From assembly GCA_023362775.1 (NCBI GenBank), contig JALMGJ010000006.1, positions 53,559,501-53,623,500 of the forward strand: 64,000 nucleotides of DNA. Reading direction: 5' to 3'. The notes below the pieces were generated by a model. It ran no database searches. It was not told the origin of the DNA and saw only the letters and a program-made list of their open reading frames with translations. This DNA is from Charina bottae (taxonomy: Eukaryota > Chordata > Lepidosauria > Squamata > Charinaidae). This document shows, in pieces, positions 29,301 through 43,000 of this stretch. Numbering within the stretch: the stretch's first letter is position 1; every line of letters starts with the position of its first letter. The position numbers and the translations under genes are program-made.

Positions 29301-32300
29301 TTAGCACTGCAACATCCATTTGTATCAAAAGTTCCTTGAGATAATTAGAGTCTGAAATATACCCAGTTTGTTTTTATTGCTAATCGCCATAATTAGAAAA
29401 TTACGTTTTCATTACAAAGAGAACCAGTCTGGTATAGTAGTTAAGGTGCTGGATGGACTAGGAGCAGGGAGACCCAGGTTCTGGTCCTCTTTTAGGGACA
29501 GAAGCCAGCTAGCTTACTTTGGGCCAGTAAGTGGCTCTCAATTCTAATTAGCAACAAGCTAGTTGAGAAACCCAAGCTGTCATCAGGTCATGCACTGGTA
29601 GCTTCACTGTAAGAACTAGGAGACCACAATACAAAAACAAGCAGACCCTGCAAGAAAAACTCTCTGGTGAAGAACTACAATACTTTCATTATAAAACTTG
29701 GGATGGAACAGATGAGCAGTCAAACCTAGTTTAAGAATTCTTTCCAATCCATCAGGAAAAGAATCAGCTCTGAGACCCAGTGGCAAAGAAAAAAAGCTTT
29801 TATCAAGTAGTCAGCCATATTGTACATTGCCATAATTAATTTATTTATTCATTTATTTGGCAAATTTATATAGCTGCCCATCTGACAAAAAGGGACTCTG
29901 GGTGGCTTACAAGCAAAATAGCAATTAAAACCATATCACAATATTTAAAAAATCAGACATAAATAACTACAAAAATTAAAAATTAAAACATAAAGGAATA
30001 AAACCTAAAAGAACCCCAAGACAGAGGGAAGACAATCATCATTCAGCCTCAGTCAACCACTCAGGCTCGCCATGGGATCCCCAGGGTTGATGGAAGAACC
30101 ACGTTTTCAAGGCTTTCCGGAAGGCTGAGATGGGGCTAACCTCACCTCAGGGGGAATGATGTTCCAGAGGGCAGGGGCTCCAGCATTTTCTATTGCTTTA
30201 GAAATTTTCCAAATCATTCCAACTGGTGTCTCCTTACAATGTACCACCTTAGTATATGCTTTTTTAAAATTAAGACTTTTAAAAAAGATAAATGGAGTAA
30301 CAACATCACTACTAATTTTCTATTACCCTGAATAGCTGAATATGTATGTGTTGAGGGCATGGAGGATATTTCACTATCTGCAGTTTTGAGAGGATGAATA
30401 GAACAATAAATTATTTCACTTACTAGGTAGCTTTGGCACTACCCTGTGCTGATATACTGAGGATTGGTATCCAAGTACCTCTATATTCAAAAGCAGGTAA
30501 TACAGTCACACCTCCACCAATACCTAACATTCCAGGATTGGACTGTGCTGAGGTTGTACCACCAGGAACATTGCCTCCTATGCAAACAATTAAGAATAAA
30601 TGTCATACATTGCTCTGTGCAGCAAAATAAAAGACTCTGAGAAATTTCAAGTATTAACAATTCAATCTTCACTTTCCATAGTCCTGCAATATGTAAATAA
30701 TTCTGAAATGACCCAGAACTGAATTAGCTAACAATATGTTTTAACAGTGAAAAGTTTAATTTCTTGATATAAGCTTTCAGAGTTCTTTCATAGTTATAAA
30801 AAGATAAAGCATATTCTAAAGATCATAGACTTCCCTCTTATCAAATATGAATTTCTCAGTGCAAAAAAAGTGAATAATCATATAAATAAAAAACTTGTTA
30901 TAACATAGGTGTTTTAAAATATTAATATAAATAAATATATATTGAAATAGGACTGGTTCTTGAGGAAGAATTATTCACAAACAATTCAAAACAATAATAT
31001 ACATACAATTTACCTGTTTGGTTTATTGTAGCTGAGGCACTCCCCGTGTTTGGTACAAGAAACAGTGATTGAATAAATGATCCCAGAGCATTCACAATGT
31101 CACGGAATACTTTGGTAGAATGCTGCTTCATATCGTATGATTGGCAAAAGGACCTGGTAAAAATATCATGAGTAAAACCCTTATTACTTTTATTTTCAAA
31201 CATTTACTGCATAAACAAATATTGTGTGACCCTATATTTTAAAATAATTGTCCTTAAGTTGATTGAAATTAGGAAAAGACCTCATGTTTTATAGTAGAGC
31301 TTTTAATTTCAAGAATTCAAAATCGATTTTAAAATCAGGGCATCATAATACTTTGTGGCTCACCTAACAAGAATTCTAGAACATCTCCAAATATTTAAGT
31401 ATCTTATTAAAAATTTCACTTAATATGGTACATCAATTCAGGAATAGCCACTACCTTAGGAGTTGTGGTTGCACACAAAGTCTGTGTATGGATTCTGCTG
31501 CAACAGCTCTTAACCACTGAGGTTTATCTGCATCCAGAAACTTTACGAGTAATGACAGAAAGATCTCACATTCAGTTACCTAAACGAAAAACACTGTATT
31601 AATTAAGAGACAAATACTTATAATTTACACTAATGTGTGTACACACAAACACACACACACACAAATAATTAAAGCAATAGGTTATTGTTAGTTACATGTG
31701 CTTAGATTTAGCTACAACCTCAGTTTTAATGGGAAGGATTAAGAAGTCTCGTTTCCAAACAAATAGAGAATAATTGAGTACAATTTTTCAAGGCCATACA
31801 GTTTTATTCTATTTTGTACAAACAACAGCCTACAATAAAACCTTCCGGAATTTACTTCTGAATAGATTTGCATAGAATTGTACTGAAAATGACCCAGACT
31901 GACTGCCATTATACAGAACAGAAATAGCACAAATATCACATTTGGTGCACAAGATATTTAAGATATATCATTTGAAGAATAATTATATTAAAACTGCATT
32001 CTTACCAGCAAAGTATAGAACTGTTTGATTAATACAGAAACAACTCTCAAAAGGCGCATGCAAATAGGAAAATAAGGCTTTTCCACTGGTGCAGGTGAAG
32101 ATGAAGTACTGGAACCTTGTCTGAATTTGATATTTGGTGAGAAGAGCTTAATCACCAACGGGCAAACCCTTTCTTTAAGGAGAAAACTAAATTCTTGATG
32201 CTGAAAATAAAAATATTAAAAAGCTACATTTTAACAAAACAAAAAAAACAGTAACCTTTAGGAATGTTATGTTTATATTAATATTCTGAAATATACACAC

Positions 32301-35300
32301 ACACATATGTTCCAATATTTTTTCAACTTTCAGCGGAGTAGGTATAGCTAAAACACATGTGATGTTATCCAACCAACTCTGAATTGATAAAAAATGTTAC
32401 AGGGCAAAAATGGGGGAAAAAAAGTTATGACTGCTTAATTTTGTTTGATCCTAATAGGTTACCTAGACATAATTAAGACTGCCAACATTTGAATGTTAAC
32501 AGATACTTTCAACAGCTTAATAAACTTCCCTAGCCCACTCCTATTTCTAAGCAGAAATATAGGTTGTTAAACTTACATGTCAGAAGTCCTACCAGATTCT
32601 TTCTACGATTAATAAATAGGAAAGTCACCTGTAAAAATACTTGTGGGAAATCATTGAGGACTGATTCAAGTAGCTCCAAACCAAATGTTCGAGTCATTTC
32701 TGTCATACCTACAAGCCAGTAAGGGGCATCCGCATTAACCAGTTGACAAAGATCCTAAAAACAAACAAACAAATTATCCTGTATTTTTGTTATTGCAATC
32801 AGCCTGGAAAAACTATGAAGTTTTATATAAAGGTATAAACTATAAAGTTTTATATAAATATATAAAGGACTCCACAAAAACTATAAAGTTAAAGAGAAAA
32901 GAATGACTAAACAAATTTACTTATTAATAAACTTAATATGACATTTGCAACAATAATTCTGAGCCTGTGGATAATTCTATAAAATATTTCATGCTGATTA
33001 TATGATTATATGCATATAATCTGCCTTCCATAATTTTGTAAAAACTCCATAATTTCCAGGACAGTGGGTTCTATAATTAGAACTCCATACAATATATTTG
33101 TTTGTTAGCTCAGCATTCCTTTCCAATGCTGATATATAATCATCTTATCCTGCATTCCTCAGGCAGGTAATATAATTCAAAAAGAAATCCTGTATTGCTG
33201 CAACCCTCTGCTCCCTTTTCTGCATGTCAGCAAACAGCTTAATTCTAGTAAACTGTAAGAATACAGAAATAAAATACACTGCCCTGCTCATTCTGAGCTG
33301 AGACGTTTTCAACTGTTACAGAAGTATTACACCAGTGGCAATTGCCAAGCAATTTGTAGGTTTTCTTTTTCTTCATTCTATGAAATGATTTAGAGATATT
33401 TCCAGGTATTCATTGCCTTGACATATAAAACCATCCTGCCTGCCCCCCTCCGATCCCTAATTCATTTATTTATTTTTAAAAAAGGAAAACAAAGGTTTAT
33501 AATTACCTTGTAAATAAGAACCAGAAGCTATGGGTTAATCATAGCTTGCCAATTTAAATGAAATCATAAATTACAGTTTCCCTCAAATCAGTAAAATATA
33601 AAAAAGAGAATAGTTGGAACATATGAGCTTAAAGATGTCTACAGCACCAAAGTGAGTGAGAACTATTCCATTATAAATACAGTAAAATTGCCTTTATTCA
33701 ATTTTATTTTATTTTTTTGGTCTAGTGACATAAATTATCGATTTGTTTCTTCTGCATTTAGACAAGAACATTCTTGTTCTTTAAGGGTTTTTAATATATC
33801 CAGCTTTTTAGCATGTCAAATTGCTTCTATAAAACCTTTTCAATTTGACAAGTATCTTTAAATATGGCACATTTCCTGAGTATAATGAGTTCTGAATATG
33901 TCCTCAGATGTATCACTTCCTTGTATTGAACAAATAGCAAGTCTGTTTATCTTAACTAATGCTGCAATCCTACAATCCAGGGAAGATGTTTTAAGGCTAA
34001 AGGATTTATTTGATTTTCTCATCCAGTACCTTTCTATCAGAGGAGGGGGGAAATTATTTATTTATTTATTCGTTCAATTTATATAGCCGCCCAGAGTCAC
34101 TGATCTGAGATGGGCGGCTATATAAATTGAATAAATAAATAAATAAATGTTTACTGTTCCATTCTCTGTAGGTACTTCCATAAACATTATCTCTTTATTA
34201 TATTGGGATATGAATATTGAATAGAGGGAAAGGGAATTTGACAGCGGATGTTCTTGGGTCCTCCATGACCCCTAACACAAGAAAAGTTTATATCAGAACC
34301 TGGCAGGCATAATGAAATTCTTTCCATTACTAAGGAAGTGGCAATATACACACACATTTATTTTTTTGTCTTGCTGATATTCAAGCTCTCCAAAAGTACA
34401 GGTAGGATTGCTGTCTATAACTGACCCCAACATTTTCATTGAATTGTGTAGCAAGTTCTGCTCTACCAGACTTAAGTACTGGAATTTTTCTGTGTGTGTG
34501 CCTTTGAGTCAGTGTTGACTCCTGATGACTGCCTGGACTAGTCCTTCAAGTTTTATTGGCAAGATTTTCAAAGGTGGCTTGCCACTGCCTTATTTCTAGG
34601 GCTGAGAGAGACTTTTTCACATAAATTAGTTTGCAGGTAAATGATATTGCTTTTGGTTTTATTTATTGTATTTATATCCCACCACAATCAATTCATCTCC
34701 AAGTAGCTATATAATTTATGTGGATACCAATTTACATGAATAGCAACAGTTAATGAAAAGCATGTGGGACGCGGATGGCTCAGCAGGTTAAACAGCTGAG
34801 CTGTAGGCTGCCGATCAGAAGGTCGGCAGTTCAAACCCCACGCGCGAGGTGAGCTCTCGTTGCTAAGTCCTAGCTCCTGTCAACCCAGCAGTTCGAAAGC
34901 TTAGCAAGTAGATAAAATGGGTACCACCTTAAGTGGGCTAATTTGCTGGCGTCCTGTCGGGAAGTCGGCTCCACAGGAGAGGATCGGAGGAAGATCGAAT
35001 GGCAGTGGTGACGACGGACCTGGATGTGACAGCTACAGGACGTCAGCAGCCGGCTCAAGGCATCCTGGGAATTGTAGTCCGGAGCCTAGTAGAGTCGGTT
35101 CCCTCACCCCCCCTTCCTTCACGTGCGGTGAATTGAATTTGGTGAATTGTATAATTTGAATTGTATATATATGAATGTAAGCCACCTAGAGTCCTCCATT
35201 AGGGAGGGGATAGGCGGGGTATAAATATCACTATAAATAAATAAAATAAATAAATATAATTTAAAAAAAATTGTCAATACCTGAAAAAGCATATATGCAT

Positions 35301-37023
35301 CTTTAGCACATGGTTTTAAGGTGCTTACAGATCTTCTGTTACTATTTCCTTGAATTCCTACTGGTTCTTCAATAATACCTGTATTAAATACAAATCCAAT
35401 TTAGAAAATCTAAACTGAATAGTTGGATTGTCAAAACTGAACAAAACTGCATTCTTTCTTTCTCTCTACAGTGGATTCAATGTTTTGCAAGAGGCTCTGT
35501 AGTCCGTATTATCTTTCTTATAATTGCTATGTTCTCCTGCTAATACTAGGTAGGAAAGAGTACATATATCTAGCAAAAAAATAGTAATCAATGAATGAAT
35601 TCTCCATCTAATCATAAACTGAAGTGTATATATGGCAATTGCTGAGCAATGCATTCACTATATAAGTGCATGTCGATGAAGGTTCTCAGTCATCCAGGTG
35701 GAACAGTCTGTGGCTTGAATCATGTCAACTGGATTTCTATTTTCTCAGTAGAAACGTTTCGCTCCTTATCCAAGGAGCTTCTTCAGTCTGAGTAAAGTTA
35801 GTAAGGGACTTACTAACTTTACTCAGACTGAAGAAGCTCCTTGGATAAGGAGCGAAACGTTTCTACTGAGAAAATAGAAATCCAGTTGACATGATTCAAG
35901 CCACAGACTATATAAGTGCATGTGTATGTGCAGTGTGCATGTGTGTATATATGCAAAAAATTAAACAATCTTTATTTTTGTAAACTAGGATAGCAGACTG
36001 GATGCACTTCAGTCTGGTCTAGAGAGACTGCTAATTGCCCTAGATGGTCTTCTCTATCACAACCTCTACTAGAGCTGTAATAAGCTGTTTTCAAAGAAAA
36101 GTGTACCATATGCACAAGACAAGAAAAATTAAATGTCCACTACAAGACATACCCACCTTTATAGCGTTCATCCTCAGCAACCACTCTTTCAAAAACAACA
36201 GTAACTACCTGCCGGACTGTGGCTGCTGCAGTATTATTGGTGATATTATCTTTTGTGAAGTGTAATCGAAAACAAAGAACAATTGCCTAAACAGTAAAAT
36301 TTAAAACATTCTCATTATTCAAGAGAAATGACATAATTCTTGCAATTTATATATAAATAATATGTTTATCTGGAAATGGTATTTTTTTTGTTAAGGACAC
36401 ACATGGTATTATGAGTGTAAGGGTCTTCCTCACCCTACTGAGCCTGGCTTACCCAATAAGAACAGCCCAGTGTGAATGCAACATGCATTGTATTCAGTGA
36501 TGCCCATAACTTTATTCTATTCTTCTCCCATTATCAGGGAGATTGGAGCAAGGCTAAATAAAGGAAAATGGCTTCACCTTTTTAGTTGTAAAAAAATGAA
36601 AAAGAAAAGAAAAACATAAGGACAGTTTAAACCCAGCAACTGATAGTCAATGTGTAAAGGCATAGACTGCCTGAGATGGGGCCTAGATTCTCTGAGGCAT
36701 GTTACCAAACTACAACTGCCAAGACACAAGCTGGTATCAAACATTGTCATATTTATTTTATTAGAAAATACACAATAGGAAAGGAAACATGGATTGGTGC
36801 TAGGCTTATTTGAAAAAAGCTTAGCTTTCAAAGAAACAATAGCTAGGCTTATCCACAATAGAGCCTAATCTTAGGGAAAACAGAAATAAACTGAATAAGG
36901 CTTTGAGCATATCCAAAATAAAATAAAATCCAAATGCACTCTGATTACTTATCATTTGCTAGCTGGCTTACCTACCTCATTCCTCTGCAGATCTAGGTCT
37001 GTGTGTGTGTGTGTTTGTGTGTG

Positions 37024-37058
<35 letters not shown>

Positions 37059-40000
37059 AGTGGCTATTTGGATTGTTGCAGCCCAGATAGTAATTTCTAA
37101 ATTACATCTGAGAGGGACTCAGAATTCAGTCAGAGTAATTAGAAATGGGATTTCAGATTTTTTTTAACTTTGCTACAGTTCCAACAACAAATCAGAAACC
37201 ACATTCTTTTACTTTAGGAAAGAAAGCAGCTAAGGCAGAGTGTGATAAAGATTTACAGAGTTATGCATGTCATAAAGTGGATTGCTTTTTTCTCATAATA
37301 AAAATATTTAGACAGTTGATTAGCAATAGGTTCAGGGCAGTTGATAGAAGTGTATTTTCCCATACACTCTAAGTAATGTATACTCTGTTGCAAGATATAG
37401 CAAAGACCACTATATCCTCTGTCATACATAATTATAAATGTTTTGGAGAACAGAAAGATGTGAAACTTTTTAAAAAAGATTGCAGCAGTAGTGTAAAAAG
37501 CTACAATGGTGTGCAATTTTCCTGATGATTTCCCTTGTTGTGTATATATACTAAAACATGGCTAGAGAAACTCAGTTGATGAGTCACTGTGAAACAGGTA
37601 CAACTAGCTGATGTCACTTTGTCATTAATTAATTCTGAAGTGCATAAAATCATTACCTTAGAAAGTGCTTCATCATGGACAACTGTATTGGTTGTTAATA
37701 ATACAAGAACAGTTTGAAGCAGCTTAAGTTCCTCAAGGCTATTTTCCATAAGTTGCCAAAGCATATTAATAACATTTCCAGCAGCAACCTTGGAAGAAAT
37801 TGAGACATACAATTAGATGACTAGACACAGAGGGTCGGTATTTAAATTGGTATTGGTTTTTAAATCCAATAGACAATAGATACTGAAAATGTTTTCCTTC
37901 CTATTTTTATTTTTGATATTTTCATATGTACTTAAAGATAATGTTAGGCGAGGTTACTACAGATGGTCCTCGTTTAACAACCACTCTGAACAAGTGGTAG
38001 TTACAAAAGGTCCTCGTACTTACAGCCATCACAGCGTCCCCGCAGTCACATGATTGGGATTTGTGACCTTCCCTGCCGGCTTTCGACAAGCAAAGTCAAC
38101 GGAGAAGCCGGAAGGAAATCGTGGTCATGCACGGTCCTTGCTTAACAACGGCAACTGGGACTGCTGGAACTGCTGTCGCTAAGCAGCACAGTCATGTGTT
38201 TTTTGACTTATGACCACATCGCTTAACGAGAGTTTCCGCACCCAATTAGCATCATTAAGCAAGGACTACCTGTATTGGTATATCCCCTTCATGGATCACT
38301 GCCTTGTCGTGGCGAAGGGGCTTGCGTAACTCAATGAAGTCAGGTCAAGAAGAACAGGTCATGATGGAGAGTTCTGACAAAACGTGGTCCACTGGAGGAG
38401 GGAATGGCAAACCACTCCAGTATCCTTGCCAAGAAAACCCATGGACAGTATCAAAAGGCTAAATGATATGACGCCGGAAGATGAGCCCCTCAGGTCGGAA
38501 GGTGTCCAAAATGCTACTGGGGAAGAGCGGAGGGCAATTCCGAGTAGCTCCAGAAAGTGTGAAACGGCCGGGCCAAAGCCGAAAGGACGCTCAGTTGTGG
38601 ATGTGTCTGGAAGTGGAAGGAAAGTCTGATGCTGTAAAGAACAATATTGCATAGGAACCTGGAATGTAAGAACTATGAATCAAGGTAAGCTGGATGTGGT
38701 CAAACATGAGATGACAAGATTGAACATCGACATATTGGGTATCAGCGAACTAAAATGGACAGGAATGGGCAAATTTAATTCAGGAGACCATTATATATAC
38801 TACTGTGGGCAAGAATCCCTTAGAAGAAATGGAGTAGCTCTCATAGTCAATAAAAGAGTGGGAAAGGCAGTACTGGGGTACAACCTCAAAAATGACAGAA
38901 TGCTTTCAGTTCGAATCCAAGGCAAACCATTCAACATCACAGTGATCCAAGTCTATGCCCCAACCACTGATGCCAAAGAAGCTGAAGTTGACCGGTTCTA
39001 TGAAGACCTACAACACCTTCTAGAACTAACACCAAAAAAAGATGTCCTTTTCATCATAGGGGACTGGAATGCTAAGGTAGGAAGTCAAAAAATAACCGGA
39101 ATAACAGGCAAGTTCGGCCTCGGAGTACAAAATGAAGCAGGGCAAAGGCTAATAGAGTTTTGTCAAGAGAACACGCTGGTCATAGCAAACACTCTTTTCC
39201 AACAACACAAGAGACGACTCTACACATGGACATCACCAGATGGTCAATACCGAAATCAGATTGATTATATACTTTGCAGCCAAAGATGGAGAAGCTCTAT
39301 ACAATCAGCAAAAACAAGACCTGGAGCTGACTGTGGCTCAGATCATGAGCTGCTTATCGCAAAATTTAGGCTTAAATTGAAGAACGTAGAGAAAACCACT
39401 AGACCAATCAGGTATGACCTAAATCATATCCCTTATGAATATACAGTGGAGGTGAGGAATAGATTTAAAGGATTAGATCTGGTAGACAGAGTGCCTGAAG
39501 AACTATGGATGGAGGTTCGTAACATTGTACAGGAGGCAGCAACTAAAACCATCCCAAAGAAAAAGAAATGCAAGAAAGCAAAGTGGCTGACTGATGAGGC
39601 TTTACAAATAGCTGAGGAAAGAAGGGAAGCAAAAGGCAAGGGAGAAAGGGAAAGATATAAACAACTGAATGCAGAATTCCAGAGAATAGCAAGGAGAGAT
39701 AAGAAGGCCTTCTTAAATGAACAATGCAAAGAAATCGAGGAAAACAATAGAATGGGGAAGACTAGAGATCTCTTCAAGAAAATCGGAGATATCAAGGGAA
39801 CGTTTTGTGCAAAGATGGGCATGATAAAGGACAAAAAAGGCAGGGACCTAACAGAAGCAGAAGAGATTAAGAAGAGGTGGCAAGAATACACAGAAGAACT
39901 ATACAAGAAAGATCTTAATATCCCTGATAAATACGATGGTGTGGTCACTGACCTTGAGCCGGACATCCTAGCGAGTGAAGTCAAGTGGGCCTTAGGAAGC

Positions 40001-43000
40001 ATTACTAACAACAAAGCTAGCGGAGAAGACAGTATCCCTGCTGAGCTATTTAAAATCCTAAAAGATGATGCTGTTAAAGTGCTGCACTCAATATGCCAAC
40101 AAATTTGGAAAACTCAACAGTGGCCACAGGATTGGAAAAGGTCAGTTTACGTTCCAATTCCAAAGAAAGGCAATGCCAAAGAATGTTCAGACTACCGTAC
40201 AATTGCGCTCATTTCACATGCCAGCAAGGTTATGCTCAAAATCCTACAAGCTAGGCTTCAGCAGCATGCGAACCGAGAACTACCAGAAGTGCAAGCTGGG
40301 TTTCGAAGAGGCAGAGGAACTAGAGATCAGATTGCCAACATTCGCTGGATCATGGAAAAAGCAAGAGAGTTCCAGAAAAACATCTACTTCTGCTTCATTG
40401 ACTACGCTAAAGCCTTTGATTGTGTGGATCACAACAAACTGTGGCAAAGTCTTAAAGAGATGGGAGTACCAGACCACCTTACCTGTCTCCTGAGAAACCT
40501 GTATGTGGGTCAAGAAGCAACAGTTAGAACCGGACATGGAACAACCGACTGGTTCAAAATTGGGAAAGGAGTACGACAAGGCTGTATATTATCACCCTGC
40601 TTATTTAACTCATATGCAGAGTACATCATGAGAAATGCCGGGCTGGATGAATCACAAGCCGGAGTTAAGATTGCCGGGAGAAATATCAACAACCTCAGAT
40701 ATGCAGACGATACCACCCTAATGGCAGAAAGTGAAGAGGAACTAAAGAGCCTCTTGATGAGGGTGAAAGAGGAGAGTGCAAAAGCTGGCTTGAAACTCAA
40801 CATTAAAAAAACCCAGATCATGGCATCTGGTCCCATCACTTCCTGGCAAATAGAAGGGGAAGAAATGGAAGCAGTGACAGATTTTATTTTCTTGGGCTCC
40901 AAGATCACCGCAGACGGTGACTGCAGCCATGAAATTAAAAGACGCTTGCTCCTTGGGAGGAAAGCTATGGCAAACCTAGACAGCATATTAAAAAGCAGAG
41001 ACATCACCATGCCGACAAAGGTCCGTATAGTTAAAGCTATGGTTTTTCCAGTAGCAATGTATGGCTGTGAGAGTTGGACCATAAGGAAGGCTGAGCGCCG
41101 AAGAATTGATGCTTTCGAACTGTGGTGCTGGAGAAGACTCTTGAGAGTCCCTTGGACTGCAAGGAGGTCAAACCAGTCAATCCTAAAGGAAATCAACCCT
41201 GACTGCTCATTGGAAGGACAGATGCTGAAGCTGAAGCTCAAATACTTTGGCCACCTAATGCGAAGAGAGGACTCACTGGAAAAGACCCTGATGCTGGGAA
41301 AGACTGAAGGCAAAAGGAGAAGGGGACGGCAGAGGATGAGATGGTTAGATAGCATCACCGATGTAATGAACATGAATTTGAGTAAACTCCGAGAGACAGT
41401 GGAGGACAGGAAGGCCTGGCGTGCTATGGTCCATGAGGTCACAAAGAGTCGGACACGACTGAACGACTGAACAACAACAACCTGTATTGGGGAATACAAT
41501 ATGGTATGTTTAATCTTGAATACATATCATAATAGATTCCCTCCCTAAAGTATATATACTTATAAATGTAAATTTATTAAATTTAAATCATTCATTAATT
41601 GAAGAAAATGTATTTTCATCATATTTGTACAATACTTTTCAAAGATCTTATAAATAGGATTGAACAAACTATCTTAGAGCTATCAACATTAGTGGTACTT
41701 TTTAAAAACATAATCCTAAGTATAAGGCTTGGTGTTTCCCAGTGGCCTTGCATATCTCTTCCTACTTCTTAGTGTTTCATCAATTATGGCTTTTGTTACA
41801 TTACTATCAATAATAGCTACTATCAATAATAGCTTCAATCTGTATATAGATAGAAAAATGCAGCCTAGTACCATTTTTATACTGCCTGTCAGGAAGTTTA
41901 CACCAGCAGATACAGTTGTCCATGCCAATTTTAACTTCAAAACAAACAAATTTATCTATCTGATAAGATAAGAAAGCTGGCTCACAACTAAATAATGTGT
42001 TTTAGAAGAGCTTATCTGCCTAAACTAAGCATTAATATAATTATAATATATTATACATTGATTCTCATGATGCTATATTTAGTTCTGAAACTGAAAGGCC
42101 AAGTGCCGAGTGAGAAGCTACTCCCAATATTCTGTAATAACACTGGTACCTCAGTTATCTATTATGCTAATCTCAAATTTTCATAGTTAAGTTTCTTAAT
42201 GATGTATAATACCAGGAAATGTTCCTACTGTATAAAATCAGTTTGGTTACCTTAACCTTACCTCTGAAACAACTTCATGAGACATGAGCCTCTGGATAGC
42301 AGCTAGGCATAGCTGAGTGATCTTTGGTTCTTTTGTTCCACAACCCATTAGAAAAGGTTGAACCACTTCTGAGCTATTCTCTTTCAAAGCTTTGAAATTC
42401 AGGAGAGAAAACACAAGCAAGCAAACAAACAACAAATCAGGAACTCTTGGATGTCTTTAATTATGATAAAATCTGATGCATTACATGGGTATTTTGTGCA
42501 AAACATTTAAAACAAGACATGCTTTCCATCTTGAAATTTTTATCTTAAATTGATATAAGATGAGAACTCTTTGAAGAAAGTATGGGGGAAAGGGAGCTGC
42601 TTGAATTTGCCAGGTTTCTCCTACATTCATTATGTTTTCTTGTTCAATTCTCATATATCATCCATTTTGATGTTCCTATGTGCCCATTTATTCACATGCT
42701 TGAGTAAATGGCTAAGACAGACTTTGTCTGAAATCTTTTTCAGACATATTGCTACCAATTAAAAACAATCAATACTCAGCAGGGTAGACAATGATTTGAC
42801 ACAACAGAAGATAATTCATACTGTACATCATCAGGATAAAAGATTCTGAGGGTTATAATATAAATCCCATTCCACTATGTAACCTTTTTCCAACATAAAT
42901 TTGTTCCATAAGAGTATATTCTTAATAGTGGTTTTATGGTAACAAGTTTAAAACATATGCTAGATTTTAATGCTATCAGGAATATAAAAAAGTAATTTTC

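Larger units (their letters stand above)
35674..35906. mobile_element. Penelope-like insertion forming a perfect palindrome
   Basis: Flanked by 17-bp direct repeats ACTATATAAGTGCATGT (35657-35673 and 35907-35923). After a 31-base lead (cgatgaaggttctcagtcat ...) two arms at 35705-35805 and 35809-35909 are exact inverse complements over 101 bases with only gga between them. Each arm contains a hammerhead-like core. Non-coding; no endonuclease or RT remains. Confidence 0.85.
38279..41479 (+). mobile_element. Full-length BovB (RTE clade) LINE with 11-bp target duplication
   Basis: Direct repeats ACCTGTATTGG lie at 38268-38278 and 41480-41490. The 3.2 kb between begins with the BovB 5' text (tggatcactgccttgtcgtg gcgaaggggcttgcgtaactc) and ends in the BovB 3' terminus (gagtcggacacgactgaacg) plus an (ACA)n tail. 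Length and both ends fit a complete element. It lies in MON2 intron 3, antisense to MON2. The protein is very close to the BovB protein of ruminants as I recall it, consistent with the known horizontal transfer of BovB between squamates and ruminants. Confidence 0.95.

Noticed and set aside
38675..41470. Calling the 931-codon frame a host gene
   Set aside because: Flanking 11-bp target duplication, BovB ends and EN/RT motifs show that it is a LINE. Database names of the craniofacial development protein 2-like kind for such frames are annotation artefacts.
40510..41499. 329-codon open frame antisense to the BovB RT
   Set aside because: Mirror frame of a coding strand; no domain and no start context.
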